DNA of 64,000 bases, taken from CAVRRZ01 sp963723745 (GTDB lineage Bacteria; Actinomycetota; Actinomycetes; Mycobacteriales; Geodermatophilaceae). Below, piece by piece: positions 35,814 to 44,029 of the stretch (position 1 is its first letter; each line of letters opens with the position of its first letter). The position numbers were made by a program, and so were the translations under genes. The stretch lies in assembly GCA_963723745.1 (NCBI GenBank), contig CAVRRZ010000001.1, positions 434,001 to 498,000 of the forward strand, given 5' to 3'. Below the pieces are notes generated by a model, which searched no databases, was not told the origin of the DNA, and was given only the letters and a program-made list of their open reading frames with translations.

Positions 35814-37283
35814 TCACCACTGGACGGCGATGTACTTGCTCTCGAGGTAGTCGAGCATGCCGTCGTGGCCGCCCTCGCGACCGATCCCGCTCTGCTTCGT
35901 CCCGCCGAAGGGTGCCGCCGGATCGCTGACCAGGCCCCGGTTCAGGCCGACCATCCCCGAGTCGAGCCCTTCGCTGACCCGCAGCCCGCGGGCGAGGTCG
36001 CCGGTGTAGACGTAGGAGACCAGGCCGTACTCGGTGGCGTTGGCCAGTCGGACCGCCTCCGCCTCGTCGTCGAAGGTCACGATCGGCGCGACCGGCCCGA
36101 AGATCTCCTCGCCGAGGATCCGGGAGCCCGGTCGCACGTCGAGCAGCACCGTCGGCTCGTAGTAGCAGCCCCTCGAGTACTCCCGGCCCTCCGGCCGGCG
36201 GCCGCCGACGACCGCCTCGGCACCCGCCTGGACGGCGCCCCGCACGAGCTCGTCGACCTTCTCGACGGCGTCCTCGTTGACCAACGGGCCGACCTGGATG
36301 CCCTCGTCGAGGCCGGGACCCACCCGGAGCGCCCGCATCCGTTCGGCCAGCCGGCGACCGAACTCCGCGGCGACCGGTCGCTCGACGTAGAACCGGTTGG
36401 CGGCGGTGCACGCCTCGCCGCCGTTGCGCATCTTGGCGACCATCGCCCCCTCGACGGCGGCGTCGAGGTCGGCGTCGGCGAAGACGAGGAAGGGGGCGTT
36501 GCCGCCGAGCTCCATCGAGCAGTTGACGACCTGGTCGGCCGCCTCCCTGAGCAGGACCCGGCCCACCTCGGTGCTGCCGGTGAACGACAGCTTGCGTACC
36601 CGTGGGTCGTGCAGCATCGCCGACACCACGACGCCCGACCTGCGGGCCGGCAGCACGTTGACGACGCCCGCGGGGACGCCGGCCTCGTCCAGGATCCGGG
36701 CCATCGCCAGAGCGGTCAGCGGGGTGTCGCTCGCCGGCTTGAGGACGACGGTGCACCCGGCGGCCAGCGCCGGGCCGATCTTCCGGGTGGCCATGGCGGC
36801 CGGGAAGTTCCACGGCGTCACCAGGACGGCGATGCCGACCGGCTGGTGCAGCACCATGATCCTGTTCGCGCCGGACGGCGCCGTCATCAGCTGACCGGCG
36901 GCGCGGACCGCCTCCTCGGAGTACCAGCGGAAGAACTCGGCCGCGTAGGCGACCTCACCCTGCGCGTCCACGAGGGCCTTGCCGTTCTCCAGCGTGATGA
37001 GCTTCGCCAGGTCCTCGGCCTGCTCGGTCATCAGCTGCCACGCGCGACGGAGGATCTCCGCCCGCTCGCGCGGCGAGGTGGCCGCCCAGGGCGCGGCCGC
37101 GGCGTCCGCGGCCTCCACCGCGGCCACGGCGTCCTCCGTCGTGCCGTCGGCCACCGAGGCGAGCACCTCGCCGGTGGAAGGGTCGAGGACGTCGAACCGC
37201 CCGCCGTCCGTCGCAGGCACGGCCTTGCCGCCGATCCAGAGGTCGGTGAGCAGGTCGGAGTTGCTGAGCTCGTCGAGGCTCAT
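35814..37283 (-). CDS. NAD(P)-dependent aldehyde dehydrogenase, GabD-like
   Basis: A 489-residue enzyme with TPWNFPAAMATRK, FTGSTEVG, the general base in MELGGNAPF and the nucleophile Cys in GGEACTAANRFYV. It is closest in pattern to succinate-semialdehyde dehydrogenases, a group that also holds sulfolactaldehyde dehydrogenases. Last gene of the minus-strand operon, 27 bases after the M24-like gene. A role in oxidising a semialdehyde to an acid in this pathway is inferred. Confidence 0.88.
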   Translation of the reverse strand: MSLDELSNSDLLTDLWIGGKAVPATDGGRFDVLDPSTGEVLASVADGTTEDAVAAVEAADAAAAPWAATSPRERAEILRRAWQLMTEQAEDLAKLITLENGKALVDAQGEVAYAAEFFRWYSEEAVRAAGQLMTAPSGANRIMVLHQPVGIAVLVTPWNFPAAMATRKIGPALAAGCTVVLKPASDTPLTALAMARILDEAGVPAGVVNVLPARRSGVVVSAMLHDPRVRKLSFTGSTEVGRVLLREAADQVVNCSMELGGNAPFLVFADADLDAAVEGAMVAKMRNGGEACTAANRFYVERPVAAEFGRRLAERMRALRVGPGLDEGIQVGPLVNEDAVEKVDELVRGAVQAGAEAVVGGRRPEGREYSRGCYYEPTVLLDVRPGSRILGEEIFGPVAPIVTFDDEAEAVRLANATEYGLVSYVYTGDLARGLRVSEGLDSGMVGLNRGLVSDPAAPFGGTKQSGIGREGGHDGMLDYLESKYIAVQW

Positions 37284-37310
37284 GGGAGACCTTTCGGCAG
37301 GCGGATCGGC

Positions 37311-38555
37311 TCAGTACGGGTTGGTGACGACGAGGTCCTGCGCGGGGAACAGGGTGAGGATCCGGGGGCCGTCGGGCGTGACGACGACTTCCTCCTCGAT
37401 CCGCGCGGCGGAGATCCCGTCCGATGCGGGGCAGTAGGTCTCCAGCGCGAAGACCATGCCCGCCTTCAGCTCGATCGGCTCCTTCATCGAGTTCAGCCGC
37501 GAGATGATCGGCCGTTCGTGCAGGCCGAGCCCGAGACCGTGGGCGAACTGGAGGCCGAAAGCGGCCATCTCGTTCTCGAAACCGAACTCCTCGGCCCTGG
37601 GCAGCAGCGCCGCGACCTCGTCGGTACCGACGCCGGCCTTGATGCCGGCCAGCCCGCGGTCCATCCACTCGCGGGCCTTCGTGTAGGCGTCCCGTTGGGC
37701 CGGGGTGGAGCTACCCACCGCGAACGTCCGGTAGTAGCACGTCCGGTAGCCGTTGAACGAGTGGATGATGTCGAAGAACGCCTGGTCGCCCGGGCGGATG
37801 AGCCGGTCGGTGAAGTTGTGCGGGTGCGGGTTGCACCGTTCCCCGGAGATCGCGTTGATCGCCTCGACCTGGTCGGAGCCCATCTCGTAGAGGCGCTTGT
37901 TGGCGTGGGCGACGATCTGGTTCTCGCGGACGCCGGGCTTCAGCATCTCCACGATGTCCTGGTAGACGCCGTCGACCATGGCCGCCGCCTGGTTGAGCAG
38001 CACGATCTCGTCGGTCGACTTGATCACCCGCGCGTCCAGCATGTGCTGCTGGGCGTCGACGACGCGCAGGCCCTGCCGCTCCATCTCGAAGAGGAACGGC
38101 GGTTCGACGATGTCGACGCCGACGGGCAGGTCCGCCACCCCGGCCTCGACGAGGAGCGACTTGAGCTCCGCCACCGCCTCGGCCATCAGACCGACCGTGG
38201 GTGCGACGGCTCCGCGGAAGCCGAGGAAGCCGGCCCGGTAGTTCTCCGCCGGAACCCAGGGGGAGTATCGCTTGTGGTGCGTGACCGCCGAGCCGAAGTC
38301 CCAGAGCACCGGGGCCTTGCCACGGGCGAGCAACGCGTACCGGATCATCTTGTCGCCGAGCGCGCCGCCGATCCACGTCTGCGTCGTGTACCGGATGTTG
38401 TAGAAGTCGAACAGCAGGAAGGCGCCGCACTCGCTGGCCTCGAGGGCCGCCGTGGCCCGGCCGACCCGGTAGTCGCGCAGTCGCGCGAAGTCGACCCGCT
38501 GCTCGTAGTCGACGCCCATGTGCCCGGGCGCCGACAGCGGGCGACCACCGGTCAC
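37311..38555 (-). CDS. M24 (creatinase/prolidase-fold) protein with one altered metal ligand
   Basis: A 414-residue pita-bread-fold protein. The N-terminal domain (GAFLLFDFYNIRYTT, APVLWDFGSA) recalls the DMSP lyase DddP branch of M24. Of the five metal ligands, Asp in QAFFDIIHSF, His in FAHGLGLGLHE and both Glu (FALETYC, RIEEEVVVT) are kept, but the second Asp is Cys in GYRTCYYRTF. It is therefore probably not a normal peptidase. GTG 38555 overlaps the upstream dehydrogenase stop. Confidence 0.75.
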   Translation of the reverse strand: MTGGRPLSAPGHMGVDYEQRVDFARLRDYRVGRATAALEASECGAFLLFDFYNIRYTTQTWIGGALGDKMIRYALLARGKAPVLWDFGSAVTHHKRYSPWVPAENYRAGFLGFRGAVAPTVGLMAEAVAELKSLLVEAGVADLPVGVDIVEPPFLFEMERQGLRVVDAQQHMLDARVIKSTDEIVLLNQAAAMVDGVYQDIVEMLKPGVRENQIVAHANKRLYEMGSDQVEAINAISGERCNPHPHNFTDRLIRPGDQAFFDIIHSFNGYRTCYYRTFAVGSSTPAQRDAYTKAREWMDRGLAGIKAGVGTDEVAALLPRAEEFGFENEMAAFGLQFAHGLGLGLHERPIISRLNSMKEPIELKAGMVFALETYCPASDGISAARIEEEVVVTPDGPRILTLFPAQDLVVTNPY

Positions 38556-39517
38556 CGCGCCCCCTCCCGGTCCGCGGCACCGAGGCCGTCGTCCACGGGC
38601 ACGTTCTCCGGGGTCAGCGTGATGCCCGAGTTCTGGGCCTGCAGGTCCAGCAGGATCGCGAAGTCCTCCTCGACCCTCCCGCTGCTCACGCTGGCCTGCA
38701 CCGCCTGCGCCGTGGCCGCGGCCACCGGCATCGGGACGTCGAGCTCGTGCGCGGCGGCGAGCCCCAGATCGAAGTCCTTGCGCAGCAGGATCGGCGTGAA
38801 GGTGGGCGTGTAGTCGAGGTTCACGAAGGCCGGCGACTTGTACCGGGTGAAGACCGACCCCATGACGCTGTTGTTGAGGAAGTCCAGGAACGCCGCACGG
38901 GAGACCCCGCCCTTCTCGGCGAGCACGGTGATCTCGGCGAGGGACTGGGTCACGACGCCCAGCAACAGGTTGTGGCAGATCTTGACCAGCCGGGCGACGT
39001 CGCCGTCGCCGACGTAGGTCACGTGCCGGCCGATGTGCTCGAGCAGCGGCTGCACCCGGCGGAAGGTCTCCTCGGGGCCGGAGGCGACGAGGCTGAGCAT
39101 GCCGGCCCGCACGACCTTGCCGTTGCCGCTGACCGGGCAGGCGAGGAAGGCGACACCGCGCTCCTCGCAGGCCGCCCGGACCGCCTCGGAGGCGTCCTGG
39201 TCGACCGTCGAGCAGTCGACGACGATGGCGGGCACGTGCGACGGGTCGGCCAGCAGCCCGCCCTCGCCGAGGAGGACCTGGTGCAGGTCCTTGGACGTCG
39301 AGACCATGACGAACACCGCCTCGAGCCCACGCAGCTGGGCGATCTCGTCGGCGACCGAGCAGCCGAACGCCGTCAGCGGCTCGGCCTTGGCCCGCGTCCG
39401 GTTCCAGACGGTCACCTTGGTGCCGGCCTCGGCCAACCGGGTGGCCATGGCGGCCCCCATGCGGCCGGCGCCGATCCAGCCGACCGCCTCGGGAGTGGCG
39501 ACGCTGCTGTCGTTCAC
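38552..39517 (-). CDS. 3-hydroxyisobutyrate dehydrogenase-family oxidoreductase
   Basis: A 321-residue beta-hydroxyacid dehydrogenase: GWIGAGRMGAAMATRL binds NAD(P), CPVSGNGKVV is the substrate loop, and the catalytic Lys lies in LVKICHNLLLG. The family acts on beta-hydroxyacids and small aldehydes such as tartronate semialdehyde and sulfolactaldehyde. GTG 39517 overlaps the alpha/beta hydrolase stop, and its stop overlaps the M24-like start, so all are one operon. Confidence 0.85.
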   Translation of the reverse strand: MNDSSVATPEAVGWIGAGRMGAAMATRLAEAGTKVTVWNRTRAKAEPLTAFGCSVADEIAQLRGLEAVFVMVSTSKDLHQVLLGEGGLLADPSHVPAIVVDCSTVDQDASEAVRAACEERGVAFLACPVSGNGKVVRAGMLSLVASGPEETFRRVQPLLEHIGRHVTYVGDGDVARLVKICHNLLLGVVTQSLAEITVLAEKGGVSRAAFLDFLNNSVMGSVFTRYKSPAFVNLDYTPTFTPILLRKDFDLGLAAAHELDVPMPVAAATAQAVQASVSSGRVEEDFAILLDLQAQNSGITLTPENVPVDDGLGAADREGAR

Positions 39518-40596
39518 TGGGTGCTCCTCGTGTGTGTGGCGAGTCGTGCGGCGAGCCAGTCAGCGGTGTACGGGCGGTGCCAGGGCGCCAGGTTGGCGCA
39601 GCCGTGGTTGCCCCCCTCGAGCATCAGCAGCTCCGCCTCGCCGCCGGCCGTGTCGCGCAGGCGCTCGGCGTGCTGCCAGGGGATCAGCCGGTCCTGGCGA
39701 CCGAAGACGACCAGCAGCGGGGCGGTGATCGCCCCGGCGAGACCCTCGAGCGAGAGGGTGTGGGCGATGCGCCTGGCCTCGTCGTCGCTGCCGGCCTTCG
39801 ACCGGACCCGGAACGTCTCGCGGGTCAGCATGGGCAGCCGCGGCCAGCAGTCGCCGAAGTCGTACGGGCCGGCCAGCGCGACGCAGGCGCGGACCCGGTC
39901 GCCGAGTGCCGCGGCGACCCGTGGGGCGTAGTAGCCCCCGAGGCTGACGCCCCAGACGGCCACCCGGTCCTCGTCCACCTCGGGCAGGCGCTCGAGGGTG
40001 GCCATGATCGTCGCCGCCGGGGCGCTCCAGTCGCCACGGATCGGCAGGTCGTACTCGGCCTCGCCCTGACCCGGCCCGTCCACGCTGAAGGTGGCCAGGC
40101 CGCGGTCGAGGAAGGTCTCCTCGGTGGAGCGCAGCTCCTCCTTGGTGGAGTCCAGGCCGGGCAGGAGCACCACGACCGGGTGGGGTCCGTCGGCGCCCGG
40201 GCAGCGCAGGACGCCCACGAGCCGCGTGCCCTCGAAGGGCATCTCGACCCGGCACCCCGGCCGGCCCAGGTACGGGAGGGCGTCGTCGAGACATCGCACC
40301 GACCTCTCGTGGGCCGCGCGCATCTGGTCGAGGTCCTCGACGAAGACGAACTTGCCGAAGTGGTAGTAGACCGCCGCCTGGGCCAGGTGCTGCCCGGCGG
40401 ACAGCCGCCGGTCCTCCTCGAGGGCACGCCTGCCCAGGGCCTCGTGCTCGGCGCCCATGTCCGACCAGGCCGCGCACCACTCCGACCAGGATCGGACCCG
40501 CGACGTGACCCGCTCGAAGTCAGAGGTGGTCACCCCGTTGGTGGTGAACCGCGGTCCCCAGTGGGCGATCGCGGACCGCACGCGGTCGTCGGTCAA
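39514..40596 (-). CDS. Alpha/beta hydrolase, 2,6-dihydroxypseudooxynicotine hydrolase-like
   Basis: A 360-residue protein with a helical N-terminal domain (about 1-125) and an alpha/beta hydrolase domain. The nucleophile Ser is in GVSLGGYYAPR, the Asp in FGRQDRLIPW and the His in EGGNHGCANL. The layout and the NHxCxN motif recall the C-C bond hydrolase of nicotine breakdown. TTG 40596 follows AGGGGGAG. It is first in its operon, under a TTGACA promoter with a LacI-type operator. A paralogue is encoded at 55578-56642. Confidence 0.78.
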   Translation of the reverse strand: MTDDRVRSAIAHWGPRFTTNGVTTSDFERVTSRVRSWSEWCAAWSDMGAEHEALGRRALEEDRRLSAGQHLAQAAVYYHFGKFVFVEDLDQMRAAHERSVRCLDDALPYLGRPGCRVEMPFEGTRLVGVLRCPGADGPHPVVVLLPGLDSTKEELRSTEETFLDRGLATFSVDGPGQGEAEYDLPIRGDWSAPAATIMATLERLPEVDEDRVAVWGVSLGGYYAPRVAAALGDRVRACVALAGPYDFGDCWPRLPMLTRETFRVRSKAGSDDEARRIAHTLSLEGLAGAITAPLLVVFGRQDRLIPWQHAERLRDTAGGEAELLMLEGGNHGCANLAPWHRPYTADWLAARLATHTRSTQ

Positions 40597-40615
40597 CGCT
40601 CCCCCTCCCCTGGCT

Positions 40616-40669
40616 GCAATCGATTGTTGGAACGGCTGAGAGCGTTCCCCCCCGATCCGGCGGTGTCAA
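40616..40669 (-). promoter_or_regulatory. Promoter and LacI-type operator of the hydrolase operon
   Basis: On the minus strand, TTGACA (40669-40664), a 17-base spacer and AACGCT (40646-40641) form a promoter. GCAATCGATTGT (40616-40627) lies just downstream of the expected start of transcription. It differs by one base from the palindrome GCAATCGATTGC at 45235. Confidence 0.6.
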
Positions 40670-40778
40670 GCACCGGCCGCGGAAGGGTAGGGTGCCCCGG
40701 GCGCTGGATGCACCGCACAGGGTGCAAACGAGTGCACCTGAGAGGTCGTCCACCGTCGCCGGAGCACCGAGGAGAGCC

Positions 40779-41699
40779 ATGACCGTCCGACTCGTCCTCG
40801 GCGCCTTCAGCCCGTCGGTGCTGCTGTCCGTCGCGCGGAGCACCGGCCGCCTGGCCCAGCACTCGCTCGACGTCGAGGAGGTGCCGGTCGCCTCCTCCCC
40901 CGGCCAGTTCCGGTCGCTCCTCGACGGCGAGCTCGACGTCGCCCTCACCAGCCCGGACAACGTCCTGGCCTACCGGTTCAGCCCGGCCAACCCTCTCGGG
41001 CTGCTGCTGGACGCGCGGATCGTCTGCGGCGTCGACCGTGGCATGGGCCTGGCGCTGTACGGCCGCCCCGGCCTCGACTCCCCGGAGCAGCTGCGGGGTG
41101 CCCGGCTCGGCGTCGATGTGCCCACGTCGGGCTTCGCCCTCGCGATGTACGCGCTGACCGCGTCCCTGGGCGTCCCGCGGGACGAGTACGAGACGGTCGC
41201 CCTGGGGTCGACCCCCCGCCGGCGGGCCGCGCTGCTGGGCGGCGACTGCGACGCGACCCTCCTCAACGCGGGCAACGAGCTCCTGGCCGAGCAGCAGGGC
41301 TGCACCGCGCTCGCGCGGGTCCGGGACGTCTGCCCGCCCTACCTCGGCACCGTGCTCGCGATCACCGGCGATGCCCAGCTGGCCGGCGCGCAGGCGCTGG
41401 CCGCCGCCCTGGTCGACACCATCGGGGACGTGCTGGCCGGTCGGGTCGACGACGTGGCCGCCGCCGAGGCGGGAGTGCGGCTGAGCCTGTCCCCCGACCT
41501 CGCCCGGCGGTACGTCGAACGCCTGCGCGATCCGGCCGAGGGACTGGTGGCCGGGGGCGAGGTGGACGCCGAGGCCTTGCGCACCGTCGCGACCCTGCGC
41601 CGGACCTACCTGCCGGAGCGGACCGACGACGGCAGCGACGTCCTCGACCGGACGCTCGACGCGGCCTCCGGGCTCGTGGTAGCCCGTGCCGGCGCCTGA
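40779..41699 (+). CDS. NMT1/periplasmic-binding-fold protein without a signal peptide
   Basis: A 306-residue type 2 periplasmic-binding fold protein (LVLGAFSPSVLLSVAR, LDGELDVALTSPDNVLAYRF, LGVDVPTSGFALAMYALT). There is no signal peptide or lipobox, so unlike the lipoprotein at 47961 it should stay in the cytoplasm. It may sense ligand or act as an enzyme of the THI5/NMT1 fold. ATG 40779 follows GGAGAG. It is followed by a LacI gene on the same strand. Confidence 0.7.
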   Translation: MTVRLVLGAFSPSVLLSVARSTGRLAQHSLDVEEVPVASSPGQFRSLLDGELDVALTSPDNVLAYRFSPANPLGLLLDARIVCGVDRGMGLALYGRPGLDSPEQLRGARLGVDVPTSGFALAMYALTASLGVPRDEYETVALGSTPRRRAALLGGDCDATLLNAGNELLAEQQGCTALARVRDVCPPYLGTVLAITGDAQLAGAQALAAALVDTIGDVLAGRVDDVAAAEAGVRLSLSPDLARRYVERLRDPAEGLVAGGEVDAEALRTVATLRRTYLPERTDDGSDVLDRTLDAASGLVVARAGA

Positions 41700-41735
41700 G
41701 ACCGGTGCCGCCGGTTCGGCCGGCCCGGCCGAGCC

Positions 41736-41741
41736 TAGGAT
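41736..41741 (+). promoter_or_regulatory. Leaderless -10 element (TAGGAT) before lacI copy 1
   Basis: TAGGAT lies 7 bases before GTG 41749 and fixes that start over the longer frame from 41686. Confidence 0.5.
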
Positions 41742-41748
41742 CGCGGTC

Positions 41749-42768
41749 GTGCGCACCCCGACGCTGCGCGACGTCGCGGAGGCCGCGGGCGTCCACGCGG
41801 CCACCGCGTCGCGCGCCCTGAACCCGGAGACCCGGCGCCTGGTCAGCACCGAGACGGCGCGTCGGGTACTGCGCGCGGCGGAGGCTCTGGGCTTCCAGCC
41901 CAACCCGATCGCCCGCGGCCTGAAGACCTCGAAGTCCGGCACCGTCGGGCTGGTGCTGCCGGACATCACCAACCCGCTGTTCCCCCCGATCGTCCGCGGT
42001 GTCGAGGACGTCCTCAGCGGTGCCGGGTTCAGCGCCCTCATCGTCAACACCGACAACGACACCGAGCGCGAACGGGCGCAGATCTCCTCGCTGCGGTCGC
42101 GTCAGGTCGAGGGCCTCATCGTCGCCACCGCGCTGCTGGACCACCCGCTGCTCACGCAGCTGCACGCCCAGGGCGTCAACCTCGTGACGGTCAACCGCCG
42201 CACGGCGTCGCTCGACGTGCCGGGCGTCACCCCGGACGACAACTCGGGCATCGACATGGCGGTCCGGCATCTCGCGGACCTCGGTCACCGCAGGATCCTG
42301 CACCTGGCCGGACCCCAGACGACGTCCACCGGAGTGGTCCGGTCGCGCGCCTTCCACGGGGCGATCCGCGACCACGGGCTGGTGGAGGACCCGTCGCTGG
42401 TCGCCGCCTGCGAGCGCTGGTCCGAGGCCGAAGGGGCCCGGGTCCTGCGGGAGGTCCTGGACGAGGGGACCGAGTTCACCGCCGTCGTCGCCGGCAACGA
42501 CCTCATCGCGCTGGGCTGCTACGACGTGTTCCGCGAACGGGGCATCTCCTGCCCCCGGGACGTCAGTGTCGTCGGGTTCAACGACATGCCGCTGCTGGAC
42601 AAGCTGCAACCGCCGCTGACCACCATCGCCATCCCGCACCACCAGATCGGCGCCGAGGCGGCGCGCATGCTGCTGGAGTCGATCAGCGAGCCGAACCGTC
42701 CGTCGCGCTCGGTCCTCCTGCCCGTCTCGCTCGTCGTCCGCGGGTCCACCGCACCGCCGGCGGCCTGA
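41749..42768 (+). CDS. LacI-family regulator, copy 1
   Basis: A 339-residue repressor. The helix-turn-helix LRDVAEAAGVHAATASRALN and hinge helix QPNPIARGLK precede a sugar-binding-type core (GLVLPDITNPLFPPIVRGVE, VSVVGFNDMPLLDKLQPPLT). It is closely similar along its whole length to the convergent LacI copy at 44025-45062, including the DNA-reading helix. It is therefore likely to bind the same GCAATCGATTGC sites. Confidence 0.92.
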   Translation: MRTPTLRDVAEAAGVHAATASRALNPETRRLVSTETARRVLRAAEALGFQPNPIARGLKTSKSGTVGLVLPDITNPLFPPIVRGVEDVLSGAGFSALIVNTDNDTERERAQISSLRSRQVEGLIVATALLDHPLLTQLHAQGVNLVTVNRRTASLDVPGVTPDDNSGIDMAVRHLADLGHRRILHLAGPQTTSTGVVRSRAFHGAIRDHGLVEDPSLVAACERWSEAEGARVLREVLDEGTEFTAVVAGNDLIALGCYDVFRERGISCPRDVSVVGFNDMPLLDKLQPPLTTIAIPHHQIGAEAARMLLESISEPNRPSRSVLLPVSLVVRGSTAPPAA

Positions 42769-42873
42769 CCGGTCCGCACCAGGCGGCTCAGGCGCCCCTG
42801 CGACGGTCGCGAGCGTGCCGGGCGAGAACAGGGCGGCAGCGAACCTCGCAGTCGTCGAGCGAGCGGCGCCGCT

Positions 42874-42879
42874 CCTAGG
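42874..42879. repeat. Target-site duplication CCTAGG, left
   Basis: CCTAGG occurs directly at both ends of the insertion element (also 44024-44029). It fits the NCTAGN target known for IS481-type elements. Confidence 0.75.
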
Positions 42880-44023
42880 GCTTGCTGATCACGGGTTGAG
42901 GTGACACCTCTTCGATCTTGAGGGGGTCACGGGGTGGGAGCCTTCGGTTGCTTCGGTGACCAGAAGGAGACCCTCCCCGTGACCCCTGACCAGATCATCC
43001 ATGCTCGGCGTGCCCATGTGTTGGAGCAGGCCGCGTTGACCGACGTGACCGCGGCCTGCAAGGCCGCCGGCGTCTCGCGCACCAGCTACTACCGGTGGGT
43101 GGCCAAGGCCGAGAAGTACGGGCTGTCGGCGCTGATGCCCAAGGACCGCCGCCCGCCGGTGATGCCCAACGCGATGAGCGCCGAGGAGGTCAGCACGATC
43201 CTGGCCACTGCAGTCGCCAAGGCCACGCTCGGCGCCCGGCAGCTGGTCGACCACCTCGCCGCCGCCGGGGTGCACCGCTCGGCCTCCGGCATCCAGAAGG
43301 TGCTGCGCCGGCACAACCTGAGCACCCGCCGGCAGCGGATCGCGGCGCTGGCGTCGTTGACCGCCGCCGAGAGCGGCCAGCTGACCGACGCGGCCCTGGA
43401 AGGACCCTTCGGGTTCTGCCTGGCCGCCAGCGACCCGGGGCAGCTGGTCTGCCTGGACACCTTCTACGTCGGCAAGCTCAAGGGCGTCGGCGCGGTCTAC
43501 CAGCTCACCGCGATCGACGTGGCCACCCGCTGGCTGGTCGTCCGGCTAATCGTCGGGGACAAGGGCGCGCCGGTCGCCGCTCGCTTCCTGGACCAGGTCT
43601 CCGCCGCCCTCGGCGAGATCGACGTCGAGCTGACCGGCGTGCTGACCGACAACGGCCCGGAGTTCATCGGCCGCGCATTCCGGGACCACGCCGCCGATCT
43701 CGGCATCGACCATCACCGCACCCCACCGCGCAGCCCGAACCACAACAGCGTCTGCGAACGCGTCCAGGGCACCGTGCTGCAGGAGTTCTACCGGCCCTTC
43801 TTTCACCGCGGACGAGTCGACCGAATCAGCGACCTCGACGCCGCGCTGCAGACCTGGGTCGCCGACTACAACGGCCGTCGCCGCAACCACGGCGACTACA
43901 TGCGCGGCCGCAGCCCCCGACAGGTCCTGCACGCGATCACCGCCCGCAACGCCCTCTGCCAGACTCCCTGACGACAGCGCAGCCGAGCGCCCCACCTGTC
44001 ACCTCGACCCGTGCTCCGGAAGT
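42880..44023 (+). mobile_element. IS481-family insertion sequence
   Basis: A 1,144-bp element with imperfect terminal inverted repeats: 42880-42906 matches the complement of 43997-44023 at 22 of 27 bases and shares CACGGGT(T/C)GAGGTGACA. It is flanked by CCTAGG duplications and carries one intact transposase gene. It lies between two convergent lacI genes without damaging either. Confidence 0.88.
42979..43971 (+). CDS. IS481-family transposase
   Basis: A 330-residue DDE transposase. An N-terminal helix-turn-helix (KAAGVSRTSYYRW) is followed by the rve core with catalytic Asp in VCLDTFYV, Asp in LTDNGPEF and Glu in NHNSVCERVQG. GTG 42979 follows GAAGGAGA. The frame is whole, so the element may still be active. 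Confidence 0.9.
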   Translation: MTPDQIIHARRAHVLEQAALTDVTAACKAAGVSRTSYYRWVAKAEKYGLSALMPKDRRPPVMPNAMSAEEVSTILATAVAKATLGARQLVDHLAAAGVHRSASGIQKVLRRHNLSTRRQRIAALASLTAAESGQLTDAALEGPFGFCLAASDPGQLVCLDTFYVGKLKGVGAVYQLTAIDVATRWLVVRLIVGDKGAPVAARFLDQVSAALGEIDVELTGVLTDNGPEFIGRAFRDHAADLGIDHHRTPPRSPNHNSVCERVQGTVLQEFYRPFFHRGRVDRISDLDAALQTWVADYNGRRRNHGDYMRGRSPRQVLHAITARNALCQTP

Positions 44024-44029
44024 CCTAGG
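44024..44029. repeat. Target-site duplication CCTAGG, right
   Basis: This copy contains the TAG stop codon (minus strand, 44027-44025) of lacI copy 2. Confidence 0.75.
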
